Assembly (NCBI GenBank): GCA_024691105.1 | Contig: JAILNY010000003.1 | Location: 1-47,250 of the forward strand | From: Treponema sp. | GTDB taxonomy: Bacteria; Spirochaetota; Spirochaetia; Treponematales; Treponemataceae | Direction: 5' to 3' | Length of the DNA: 47,250 nt | In this document: in pieces, positions 1-7,112 of the stretch | Numbering within the stretch: the stretch's first letter is position 1 | Layout of the letters: every line of letters begins with the position of its first letter | Program-made: the position numbers and the translations under genes | Notes under the pieces: generated by a model | The model's input: the letters and a program-made list of their open reading frames with translations, nothing else | Databases searched by the model: none | What the model was told of the DNA's origin: nothing

Positions 1-1
1 A

Positions 2-154
2 AAGAAAGCCGTTACAGGAAACACAAATGCTGATAAAGAACTGGTCCAAAACTATGTAAAACTTTTGCTGGGGCTAAAAGACGCCCCGCGCCCGGATCAT
101 GCAGCGGATGCTCTGGCCGGCGCTATTACACATATTCATTCATCACTAAGATAA
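2..154 (+). CDS. ruvC: RuvC Holliday junction endonuclease, 3' end only
   Basis: The window opens inside a gene; the visible 50 codons end at TAA 152-154. The reading contains KKAVTGNTNADKELVQ, then PRPDHAADALAGAITH. This matches the C-terminal part of RuvC, where an Asp-rich helix (DHAADAL) supplies catalytic carboxylates. RuvC cuts Holliday junctions in concert with RuvAB. The rest of the protein lies outside the window, so length and start cannot be judged. ruvA and ruvB follow at 3240 and 8778 but are separated from ruvC by unrelated genes. The match to the conserved tail is strong. Confidence 0.9.
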   Translation, partial: KKAVTGNTNADKELVQNYVKLLLGLKDAPRPDHAADALAGAITHIHSSLR

Positions 155-191
155 GCCTGATTTTTTAATTAGTTGCTTTTTCCCGTTTTTT

Positions 192-218
192 TTGATAGTA
201 TCAGAAAACTAATATAAA
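192..218 (+). promoter_or_regulatory. Possible promoter of the FGE-fold gene
   Basis: TTGATA at 192-197 and TATAAA at 213-218 are separated by 15 bases, which is short for sigma70. A good Shine-Dalgarno (AAGGGG, around 221-226) precedes the ATG at 235. The region between ruvC and this gene is T-rich with no clear hairpin terminator. Confidence 0.35.
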
Positions 219-234
219 ACAAGGGGAACTTAAA

Positions 235-1767
235 ATGAAAAAAATCTTCACTGTAATTTTATTTACAGCACTTTGCGCTTTTGGTTTTGCGCAGAGTAAT
301 TATTCTACGCTTTATGAAGAGGCCAAGAAATATGAAAGTGAAGGACGTTTAATTTCTGCCCTTGGAACATATTTTGATGCAATCGAAGCTGAGCCTTCTG
401 CAAAGGCACAGGACGCCATTAATTCACTTGAAAAAATTTCTTCTATAATTGAAGCAGGTGTTTTTAAACGTGGTGGAAATGTCAGCGACTCTGACATCTA
501 TCTGGCATGGGCTGCATTGTGCGCTGATTATCAGTTGTATTTTATTGAACACAGTCCTTATGCATTTGGTATCAGTCTTCCTGTTAAAAGTGATGTGGAC
601 AATGGTTCAAAAACCTGTTCATACACTTTTACACTCAGAGCTTTTTATTCTGATAAATATAAATTTATCAATAAAGTTCTTAAAACCGGTTACGACAAAA
701 TCAAGACTTCTGACTGGAAAGATGTCTGGAAGGATATCCTCAGTTATGAATGTTATACGGTTTCTTTTAAAATTGTAGATTCAGAAAATAAGAATATATT
801 TTCAAGCGAAAACGCTTCTGTAAAACGTGGAAAAACTCGTAACGTTTTTGACTATAAATTTACAAAAGCAGATTCTAAAAAGATGCAGCTTATTGAGTCA
901 GGCAATTTTTCAATTGTTCCTACAAAGGTTTATTTAAAAACTACAGATTTTGGACAGGGCGAACTTGAATTAAAAAATGTTCGTTTTGGAAATTTCGTTT
1001 CTATTTATAAAAATGTAAATCCTTTAATTGCAGTAAAGGCACTTCCATTTATTAAACTTGTAAAAGTTGAAGGCGGAAACTTTAATATGGGTAGCAAAGA
1101 TTTTGACGAATCAGAAGAGCCTATTCATTCTGTAACGGTGGATTCTTTTGAAATGCTTGCAACAGAAGTTTCTGATGAATTTTATGCTACTGTAATGCAG
1201 GAAAAAGTTTATGGAAAATTTCCTAAGGCAGTAAGCTGGTTTGATGCTGTAAAATTCTGTAATGAATTAAGCAGAATCTACGGATACATTCCATGCTATG
1301 ATATTAAGCCAAGCATGTTTGAAGGTATTGATGATGTATTTCTTGTAAAAAATGCAAACGGTTTTAGACTTCCGACAGAGGCAGAATGGGAATATGCAGC
1401 CCGTGGCGGAAAAAATCAAAATCCATATCTTTTTTCCGGAAGCAGTAAAATTGCAGATGTTGCCTGGTATAAACCAAATTCAAGCAAGATGGAAGAAGTT
1501 GCAGGAAAAAAGCCAAACTCACTTGGCTTTTATGATATGAGCGGTAATGCTGCCGAATGGTGTTATGACCTTTATCAAGCATATTCATCTGAAGCGCAGT
1601 CAAATCCAACTGGAGCTGATCCAGAAACTACAAGAGTTTTACGTTATGTAGTTCGTGGTGGAAGTTTCCGCGATGGTGAAGATGCATGTCGTGTTACTGC
1701 AAGAAAAGCAGAAACACCAGTGGCTCTGGAAGGATTTCGTATTGTTCGTCAGATTCCAAAAAAATAA
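235..1767 (+). CDS. Secreted FGE-sulfatase (SUMF1) domain protein
   Basis: A 510-residue protein with a signal peptide (about residues 1-19, ending CAFGFAQ). An N-terminal region of about 250 residues I do not recognise is followed by a formylglycine-generating-enzyme fold (about 272-508). Fold hallmarks seen are GGNFNMGS, GFRLPTEAEWEYAARGG, LGFYDMSGNAAEWCYD and the final VVRGGSFRDGEDACR...GFRIVR. True FGEs use two Cys in this last block. Only the second is present (C485); the first is Asp, so formylglycine-generating activity is unlikely. The fold is also used for protein or ligand binding in other families. Probable periplasmic or surface location. Standalone gene ended by the hairpin at 1794-1829; start fixed by the AAGGGG ribosome site. 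Confidence 0.75.
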   Translation: MKKIFTVILFTALCAFGFAQSNYSTLYEEAKKYESEGRLISALGTYFDAIEAEPSAKAQDAINSLEKISSIIEAGVFKRGGNVSDSDIYLAWAALCADYQLYFIEHSPYAFGISLPVKSDVDNGSKTCSYTFTLRAFYSDKYKFINKVLKTGYDKIKTSDWKDVWKDILSYECYTVSFKIVDSENKNIFSSENASVKRGKTRNVFDYKFTKADSKKMQLIESGNFSIVPTKVYLKTTDFGQGELELKNVRFGNFVSIYKNVNPLIAVKALPFIKLVKVEGGNFNMGSKDFDESEEPIHSVTVDSFEMLATEVSDEFYATVMQEKVYGKFPKAVSWFDAVKFCNELSRIYGYIPCYDIKPSMFEGIDDVFLVKNANGFRLPTEAEWEYAARGGKNQNPYLFSGSSKIADVAWYKPNSSKMEEVAGKKPNSLGFYDMSGNAAEWCYDLYQAYSSEAQSNPTGADPETTRVLRYVVRGGSFRDGEDACRVTARKAETPVALEGFRIVRQIPKK

Positions 1768-1793
1768 AATGTAAACCGCTATAAAAATGGGAC

Positions 1794-1829
1794 AAAAAAG
1801 CCAGACAGAAAATCTGCCTGGCTTTTTTG
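1794..1829. terminator. Bidirectional intrinsic terminator
   Basis: AGCCAG/CTGGCT and CAGA/TCTG pair with one mismatch and an AAA loop. The stem is flanked by A6 on the left and T6 on the right, so it can stop transcription from both converging genes (235-1767 and 1830-2984). Confidence 0.85.
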
Positions 1830-2984
1830 TTAAGCAATTGCTTTTTCGTCAAGGCATTTTATAAGTTCAGCTTCAATAGCTTCTTTATTATAGCCTTTTC
1901 CGATAATAACAAGCTGATTAACTCTGTCACCAAACTCTTCATCCCAGGCTTCTTTTACATCCGGATTATATTCAAGATATTCTTTTTTCTGTTTTTCATT
2001 CAATGCGTCAATCCAGTATGCAACAGTCATTACAGAAGAGTTTCTTCCTGCCTGTTCAAAAAGCTGCACATTTGCATCTGCATCAGAAAACCAGATATAA
2101 CCTTTTGCACGGATAAGCTCTTTTGGATAATTGTTATTTACAAAATTCATAAAGCGCTCGCGGTTAAAAGGACGTTTTTCTTCAAAGACAAATGAAGAAA
2201 TTCCATATTCACCAGTACATCCGTTAGAAGCTCGTCCCGGCTCATTCAGACTGTTAATTGCCTTTTGAATTGCAGAAGACGATTCAATCTGTTCATAATT
2301 AAACGGTTCAGTTGTTGTAATCTGGTCAATATCAATATTTCCGTTAACGCTGTGAAAGATTGGTGCACGACTCTGAAAGTCGCGGATAATTGATTCAACT
2401 TCTGCAAGCTGATTTTTATCGAGTAGATCGCATTTGTTGAGTACAATAAAGTTACAGAATTCAATCTGGTCAACGATTAAGGTAGAAATTTCTTCTGCGG
2501 TAAGATCGTTCTGATCAACTTTACTTTTATCTTCCTGTTTTTTCTTTAAATCAGAAAGGAACTCACGGTAGATTCTGTCAGCATCAACGACAGTAACAAC
2601 AGAGGTAAGATAAACATTTGTGTCAGGATTATCTTCTTCGTAAGCAAGAAAACTTGCGCTGACAGCACCCGGATCACTGATTCCAGACGCTTCGACAAAA
2701 ACAACATCGACAGTATCAAGATTAGAAATCTTTTCTATCTGCTGAATAAATTCATCACGTAAAGTACAGCAGATACAGCCGTTTTGAAGTTCAAACATCG
2801 GACATTCTGTTACATTTGAGCCGTTCTTTTTAAGAATTTCAGCATCGACATTAATACTTCCCATATCGTTTACGATAAGTGCAACACGTCTTTTTTCCTG
2901 ACGAAGAAGATTATTTAAGAGTGTAGTTTTACCAGAACCAAGGTATCCTGTAATTAATACGACAGGCTTTTTGTTTTTCTTCAT
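1830..2984 (-). CDS. COG0523 / CobW-family metallochaperone GTPase
   Basis: A 384-residue cytoplasmic G3E GTPase. Visible: P-loop GYLGSGKT (residues 13-20), the metal-binding GCICC motif (69-73), the guanine-specificity NKCD motif, and a C-terminal CobW_C domain (about 270-384). This family (CobW, YeiR, ZigA, Nha3-type) uses GTP hydrolysis to deliver Zn, Co, Ni or Fe to target enzymes; the specific metal cannot be read from the sequence. No cobalamin genes are nearby, so a zinc or other metal role is at least as likely as cobalt. The gene is monocistronic, with a promoter at 3085-3112 and a 95-base leader that can pair with its own ribosome site. Start ATG 2984 has SD AAGGA about 8 bases upstream. 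Confidence 0.85.
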   Translation of the reverse strand: MKKNKKPVVLITGYLGSGKTTLLNNLLRQEKRRVALIVNDMGSINVDAEILKKNGSNVTECPMFELQNGCICCTLRDEFIQQIEKISNLDTVDVVFVEASGISDPGAVSASFLAYEEDNPDTNVYLTSVVTVVDADRIYREFLSDLKKKQEDKSKVDQNDLTAEEISTLIVDQIEFCNFIVLNKCDLLDKNQLAEVESIIRDFQSRAPIFHSVNGNIDIDQITTTEPFNYEQIESSSAIQKAINSLNEPGRASNGCTGEYGISSFVFEEKRPFNRERFMNFVNNNYPKELIRAKGYIWFSDADANVQLFEQAGRNSSVMTVAYWIDALNEKQKKEYLEYNPDVKEAWDEEFGDRVNQLVIIGKGYNKEAIEAELIKCLDEKAIA

Positions 2985-2995
2985 TTTTGAGTTTC

Positions 2996-3079
2996 CTTGT
3001 CAGACATTTTGTGAGTATCCTGGTTGAAGTCTATAAAGAATTTTAAGACACTTCACTGCGCGCATTTTTATCTGACAAG
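2996..3079 (-). promoter_or_regulatory. Structured 5' leader of the COG0523 gene, SD-sequestering stem
   Basis: On the minus strand CTTGTCAGA (3079-3071), at the predicted mRNA 5' end, is perfectly complementary to TCTGACAAG (3004-2996). The last three bases of the second arm form the start of the AAGGA Shine-Dalgarno. Inside the 66-base loop an additional TGAAGT/ACTTCA pairing (3055-3050 with 3030-3025) is possible. Closing the stem would hide the ribosome site. No known riboswitch consensus was recognised. Confidence 0.5.
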
Positions 3080-3084
3080 AGGCA

Positions 3085-3112
3085 ATTATATAAATAAATT
3101 CAAAAATGTCAA
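3085..3112 (-). promoter_or_regulatory. Sigma70 promoter of the COG0523 gene
   Basis: Minus strand TTGACA (3112-3107), 16-base spacer, TATAAT (3090-3085); both boxes match consensus exactly. Predicted start of transcription near 3078. Confidence 0.75.
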
Positions 3113-3204
3113 TGAAAATGCAAATAATTTGCAAATTAAATTGTAAAATTTGGGTTTCGCGCTGGGCTGTACGCAAAAACTTTAGATTCACTTATAAGTT
3201 AGAG

Positions 3205-3233
3205 TTCACTTAAAACAAAATTTCTTCTATAAT
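3205..3233 (+). promoter_or_regulatory. ruvA promoter, leaderless layout
   Basis: TTCACT (3205-3210), 17-base spacer, TATAAT (3228-3233). The ATG of ruvA is at 3240, six bases after the -10 box, where transcription itself would begin. There is no Shine-Dalgarno sequence. Confidence 0.7.
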
Positions 3234-3239
3234 AAAATC

Positions 3240-3860
3240 ATGTTTAACTCACTTAAAGGAATTATTACAGGAAAGTTTCCTCGACAGGTTTTTATAGATA
3301 CAAATGGAATTGAATGGGATTTGTGTGTCCCGGATTCAAATCTTGATATGCTGCCACCGGTTGGAAGCGAAGCGCGTATTTTTACATGGATGCAGCATAC
3401 GGATCAGCTTATGAGTCTTTACGGTTTTGCAAGTAGTGAAGAGCGTGAAGTTTTTCTTGATCTGCTTAAGGTTGACGGAGTAGGACCAAAGGGCGCGGTA
3501 AAAATTATGAGCTCTGTTTCAAGCGCGCGCCTTATGGATGTGCTTGACCGAGGCGACCTTGAGATGCTGGAAAAGATTCCAGGTGTTGGAAAAAAGACTG
3601 CAGGAAAGATGATTTTAGCCCTTAAGGGAAAGGTTAAAATATCAGATACGCCTGCAAGTGCTGTGCTGCGCGGGGCATCTGGCGGGCAGTATGCGGATGT
3701 CGTAAAATCACTTTCTGATATGGGATATGATAAGCGCTTAGTTGAACAAAAGATTGCAGAGCTTTCTGCATCTCTTTCCGGCGATTCAGATTTTAGTGGC
3801 AAAAGTCAGAAAGAGCGCGAAGAGATTTTGTTCCGCAGGGCGATTGTGGAGCTGGCGTAA
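3240..3860 (+). CDS. ruvA: Holliday junction branch migration protein RuvA
   Basis: A 206-residue protein, the usual family length. It opens with MFNSLKGIITGKFPRQVFID, the OB-fold start typical of RuvA. It has the two helix-hairpin-helix motifs VDGVGPKGAVKIM (about 78-90) and IPGVGKKTAGKMILALKGK (about 113-131), and a C-terminal RuvB-contacting helical domain. RuvA tetramers bind the four-way junction and load RuvB. Its mRNA probably starts at or next to the ATG. ruvB is 5 kb downstream, not adjacent as in many bacteria. Confidence 0.95.
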   Translation: MFNSLKGIITGKFPRQVFIDTNGIEWDLCVPDSNLDMLPPVGSEARIFTWMQHTDQLMSLYGFASSEEREVFLDLLKVDGVGPKGAVKIMSSVSSARLMDVLDRGDLEMLEKIPGVGKKTAGKMILALKGKVKISDTPASAVLRGASGGQYADVVKSLSDMGYDKRLVEQKIAELSASLSGDSDFSGKSQKEREEILFRRAIVELA

Positions 3861-3881
3861 AACGGGAATTATATAATATAT

Positions 3882-5804
3882 ATGAATAAAAAATACTTAG
3901 GATGCTTATTTTTATTTAGCTTAGTTTTATCCGGTTTGATTTTTGCAAAATCATTTGATGAAAAGCAAATTCCACAGTCATTCATTGAAAAATATAATAT
4001 TTCTCAGATTGTTCAGTTAGAATTTGCGCATAATACTGGTTGGGCTTTTATTACAGCAAAAGATAAAAATAGTGAGGCAGAAAATCTTTATGCAGTAAAT
4101 ATTGATTCTCCTGAGAAATCTTCTCTTGTATTCAAAAATCCTGTCGGAAAATCTGGTTCCTTTTCGAATCTCTGCTATTCTGTCCGGAATGAAACTTTGT
4201 ATTTTGCTCTTCATACAGGAGCTTACACACACAATGGGATTCAGATATTTTTGGGAGAAGGAATTTATGTTCTAAAAAAAGATGATGACGGAAATTATTC
4301 GTCTAAATCTTTGCGCAGATTTTATAAAATGGAACCATGGCTTGTAGAACATGCTTATAGTGCTTATTTTGAGAAAAATCCAGTGCCTGACTATACCGGA
4401 TTTTTAAATTGGCTGTTTACATTCTGTGATTATGATGTAAAACCCTGCTTAGTTTATTCAGTAAAAGACGGACAAACAGAAAAAAAACTCTTAAATGAAA
4501 AAGCACTTCAATATCTTTATGAAAACTTAGTGTTAAAATCTCTTTGTTCAGAGGAAAAAGATAACTATCGTTCAAAACTTGAAGATTTTTTGTTTTGTCT
4601 TAATAAAGAAAACTATCCGACAGAACAAAAAGCTGTTACTGCAAATCATTGTCCTCTCTATTATACCGAGGAAATTCCTTATACAAGTCCACATTATTTT
4701 TTGGCATTTAATGAACGTATTTTTATGCTGGAAAATATCGGTTCGAATAAAGGAAATATATGGTCCTGGGATTATTCAAAGTTATATTTGATAACAGACA
4801 GCGAGATAGACTTTTCAATCTCTCAACCTGCAGGTTTTAATCTAGTAAGGGCAGAAGCTTTTGAAACCCCTTATCCGTATGAGGCAAAAGATGCGCCATT
4901 AGTTATATTAAATAAAAAGCTGTATATTCGGGATGCCGTAAACCATTCTTTATTTCAGATTAAAAGTGATATGTCCTTACGAGAGGTTTCTATTATAGAA
5001 GAAACTCTTGTAAATGGTATAAATTCATATTTTGATATCAGCTTGATATCTGTATTTGCGATTTTTTCTGTAGTTCTTTTAATTGTGTGCGCAATTTTAA
5101 GTATCAGACTCAGAAATAGAAAGGGATTGGATTTTGCTTTTGATATTCAGCAGAAAACCCGTGAAGAAATTTCCTTAAACATTCATGACTCTGTTGTGCA
5201 GGATATTCGTGCGATACGGCTTGATGTTGAACGTCTGAATGTTGATGAAAACAGTCTTGAATTAAAAACAGCTGTCATTCAGAAAATTACTGAATGCATA
5301 AAACGAATGAGAGATATATGCTATTATCTTAATCCGGCTGAAATTGCTACAGCAAAACTGGATAACTCAAAAGTTGATATTATTTCTGTTGTTCAAACCC
5401 TATGCATGCAATTTTCTGACAGAACAAAAATTCCATTTAATATGCAAACAGAAGATGTTTCTTCGGTTATGATTGATTATAAAAAAGCAGAATATGTTGA
5501 GCGTATTGCACTTGAAATTCTTTCAAATGTTGAGAAGCATTCTTATGCATCTGAAATTAAACTTTTTGCGAAGATTGAAAAATCTGATAGTATTAACGAA
5601 GATAATTATTTAACTTTAATTTTTATTGATGATGGAATTGGATGTGACTTAAAGTCTCGTCTTTCTGAACGGGAAATGAAGTCTCATTTTGGAATCAGAA
5701 ATATGAAAGAATATGCAAAGCTTTGTGGTGGAAAAATTGAATGGCTTTCTGCACCTAAAGATGGAATGCAGGTTAAGCTGATTTTAAATTGTTCTGCGGA
5801 GTAA
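3882..5804 (+). CDS. Sensor histidine kinase, NarX/DesK type (HisKA_3)
   Basis: A 640-residue protein: signal peptide or first membrane segment (1-22), a periplasmic sensor region of about 360 residues not assignable to a named family, a membrane helix (about 386-408), the dimerisation/phosphoacceptor segment LNIHDSVVQDIR with His435, and a C-terminal HATPase domain with N-box N549, FIDDGIGCD and the G2 box FGIRNM. This is the HisKA_3 class that pairs with NarL/LuxR regulators, and such a regulator follows immediately. No Shine-Dalgarno is visible; a TATAAT (3872-3877) lies just four bases before the ATG, so initiation may be leaderless or the gene may be read through from ruvA. Confidence 0.85.
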   Translation: MNKKYLGCLFLFSLVLSGLIFAKSFDEKQIPQSFIEKYNISQIVQLEFAHNTGWAFITAKDKNSEAENLYAVNIDSPEKSSLVFKNPVGKSGSFSNLCYSVRNETLYFALHTGAYTHNGIQIFLGEGIYVLKKDDDGNYSSKSLRRFYKMEPWLVEHAYSAYFEKNPVPDYTGFLNWLFTFCDYDVKPCLVYSVKDGQTEKKLLNEKALQYLYENLVLKSLCSEEKDNYRSKLEDFLFCLNKENYPTEQKAVTANHCPLYYTEEIPYTSPHYFLAFNERIFMLENIGSNKGNIWSWDYSKLYLITDSEIDFSISQPAGFNLVRAEAFETPYPYEAKDAPLVILNKKLYIRDAVNHSLFQIKSDMSLREVSIIEETLVNGINSYFDISLISVFAIFSVVLLIVCAILSIRLRNRKGLDFAFDIQQKTREEISLNIHDSVVQDIRAIRLDVERLNVDENSLELKTAVIQKITECIKRMRDICYYLNPAEIATAKLDNSKVDIISVVQTLCMQFSDRTKIPFNMQTEDVSSVMIDYKKAEYVERIALEILSNVEKHSYASEIKLFAKIEKSDSINEDNYLTLIFIDDGIGCDLKSRLSEREMKSHFGIRNMKEYAKLCGGKIEWLSAPKDGMQVKLILNCSAE

Positions 5805-5809
5805 GTATT

Positions 5810-6451
5810 TTGAGAAAGAAAACTGTTGAAAAAACGACTTTGTTTATTGTAGACGATCATAGGATGCTTTTAAACGGTCTGAAAAATTATCTTGAAGAGA
5901 ATTCAGATTATAAAATTCCACATATTTTTTTAAATGCAAGTGACTGCCTTGATTCGCTGGTAGAGATTTCTGAAAAAAAGGAGAAACTTCCTCAAATTAT
6001 AATTGTAGATATTCAGCTAAAAAATGAATCTGGTTTTGATCTTGTAAAAAAGATTACAAAAATGTTTCCAACAATAAAATGTGTAATGTATTCAATGTAT
6101 GATACTGCAGGATATATTTTACAGGCAAAAGAATGTGGTGCAAAAGGCTATATTTCCAAAGTTGCAAGTGAGGAAGAACTCTTAAATGCATTAAACACTG
6201 TTGCCAATGGCGGTGAATATATTGAAAAACGTATGGAAAAAATCCAGCAAAAAATTTCTGAGACTAATTCACTTTTTTCGCCTCAGGAAAAAATTATCTT
6301 TGAAAAGATTCTAGAAGGTAAGACAAACCGTCAGATTGCAAATGAACTTTTTATTTCGCTCCATTCTGTAGAAAACTACGTTACATTTATTTATTCAAAA
6401 ACTTATGTTAAAAATCGTTCAGAATTAATCGAAAAATTTCAGGAAAAATAG
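5810..6451 (+). CDS. NarL/LuxR-family response regulator
   Basis: Receiver domain (LFIVDDHRM with D15/D16; phosphoacceptor D67 in IIIVDIQL) followed by a LuxR-type helix-turn-helix (GKTNRQIANELFISLHSVEN). The preferred start is TTG 5810 (213 residues) because GGAG at 5798-5801 sits eight bases before it. An in-frame TTG at 5789 would add seven residues overlapping the kinase and has no ribosome site. The kinase stop (5802-5804) lies between the SD and this start, so the two are translationally coupled. It is the likely partner of the kinase; the structured leader and lipoprotein gene directly downstream are candidate targets. Confidence 0.85.
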   Translation: MRKKTVEKTTLFIVDDHRMLLNGLKNYLEENSDYKIPHIFLNASDCLDSLVEISEKKEKLPQIIIVDIQLKNESGFDLVKKITKMFPTIKCVMYSMYDTAGYILQAKECGAKGYISKVASEEELLNALNTVANGGEYIEKRMEKIQQKISETNSLFSPQEKIIFEKILEGKTNRQIANELFISLHSVENYVTFIYSKTYVKNRSELIEKFQEK

Positions 6452-6464
6452 GAGTGTCACTCCT
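6450..6464 (+). other. Short hairpin at the regulator stop codon
   Basis: AGGAGT-GTC-ACTCCT forms a six-base-pair stem overlapping the stop codon TAG of the response regulator. A T6 run follows eight bases later (6473-6478), so weak termination is possible, but that run is also one arm of the large stem that follows. Confidence 0.35.
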
Positions 6465-6471
6465 TAGGAAA

Positions 6472-6567
6472 ATTTTTTGCCAGCAGATATAATTCAGGTA
6501 ATTAAACAAAATATCAACTGTATCAGTTGATGAATTATCTGAAGTCATTTTTTGAATGGCAAAAAAT
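6472..6567 (+). promoter_or_regulatory. Nested long stem-loop upstream of the lipoprotein gene
   Basis: Three stacked complementarities read directly: ATTTTTTGCCA (6472-6482) with TGGCAAAAAAT (6557-6567), 11 of 11; CAGATATAATTCA (6484-6496) with TGAATTATCTG (6531-6541), 11 pairs with a two-base bulge; ATCAACTG (6513-6520) with CAGTTGAT (6524-6531) around a TAT loop, sharing one base with the previous stem. The SD AGGGAGG (6577-6583) of the next gene lies ten bases past the base of the stem. It could be a regulatory leader, an mRNA-processing element or a small RNA. No U-run follows, so it is not a standard terminator. Confidence 0.6.
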
Positions 6568-6587
6568 AAAATCTTAGGGAGGATTTT

Positions 6588-7064
6588 ATGAAATTATTTT
6601 CTAAAGCAAAAATATTAGTTGGTGCTTTGCTTTTTGCATGTTTATTTGCTGGTTGCGATGATGTGAACGGAATGAACAGTAGCGGATCAGGCTATACTAT
6701 GCATTATTTTTTCACTAACTATGGTGGTAGTTCAAATAATTTATATAGTGCAATGATACGTACTGCTGACAATTCTGATGTAGCAATTTTGTCGACAACA
6801 CAACCTGGAAAAGGTGGTGATTTATATGATGGAACTTTTGTTACACTTACAAAAACTGTAAATGGCAATACTTACACTTTTAGTGGTTCAAAAGCAAGTA
6901 CTACATATACTGTTACAGGAAGTTTGACAAATACTTCAAATGGAACAACAAATAATTCCTTTACAATTTCGTTTTCAAGTGAATCAATGCAATCTTTAGG
7001 ATTTATTGCTGATACATCGATTCAGCATTGGACTGAAAGAAAATCCGGTGTTTTTGTTTACTAA
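6588..7064 (+). CDS. Small predicted lipoprotein of unknown function
   Basis: A 158-residue protein with a lipoprotein signal (MKLFSKAK...ALLFACLFAGC, lipobox LFAGC, lipidated Cys about residue 23). The mature part is rich in Ser, Thr, Asn and Gly, which suggests a beta-rich exported domain. I recognise no family. It has a very strong Shine-Dalgarno (AGGGAGG) and is preceded by the nested stem-loop at 6472-6567, which points to regulated, possibly high expression. It lies directly behind the two-component system. Confidence 0.75.
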   Translation: MKLFSKAKILVGALLFACLFAGCDDVNGMNSSGSGYTMHYFFTNYGGSSNNLYSAMIRTADNSDVAILSTTQPGKGGDLYDGTFVTLTKTVNGNTYTFSGSKASTTYTVTGSLTNTSNGTTNNSFTISFSSESMQSLGFIADTSIQHWTERKSGVFVY

Positions 7065-7089
7065 TTTAAATAAAAGCTGATCAAATAAA

Positions 7090-7107
7090 GCGGGATAATC
7101 CCGGTAT
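7090..7107. terminator. Weak hairpin between converging genes
   Basis: CGGGA-TAA-TCCCG followed by a TATAATTT stretch, between the lipoprotein gene (+) and the HipA-like gene (-). The short stem and impure T-run make it only a possible terminator. Confidence 0.3.
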
Positions 7108-7112
7108 AATTT

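Noticed and set aside
3119..3133. GCAAATAATTTGC-type near-palindrome between the COG0523 gene and ruvA as a metal-regulator operator
   Set aside because: It does not match a Zur/Fur-type box I can recognise and lies upstream of both promoters in AT-rich DNA, where such near-palindromes are common.
2985..3239. Cobalamin riboswitch upstream of the CobW-family gene
   Set aside because: The leader is only about 95 bases and no B12-box-like sequence was seen.
3419..3802. Minus-strand open frame inside ruvA
   Set aside because: Fully embedded in a conserved gene, with no start signal; codon content mirrors ruvA.
6472..6567. Nested palindrome as an intrinsic terminator
   Set aside because: No T-run follows on either strand, and the stem has an A-rich 3' flank leading into a ribosome site.
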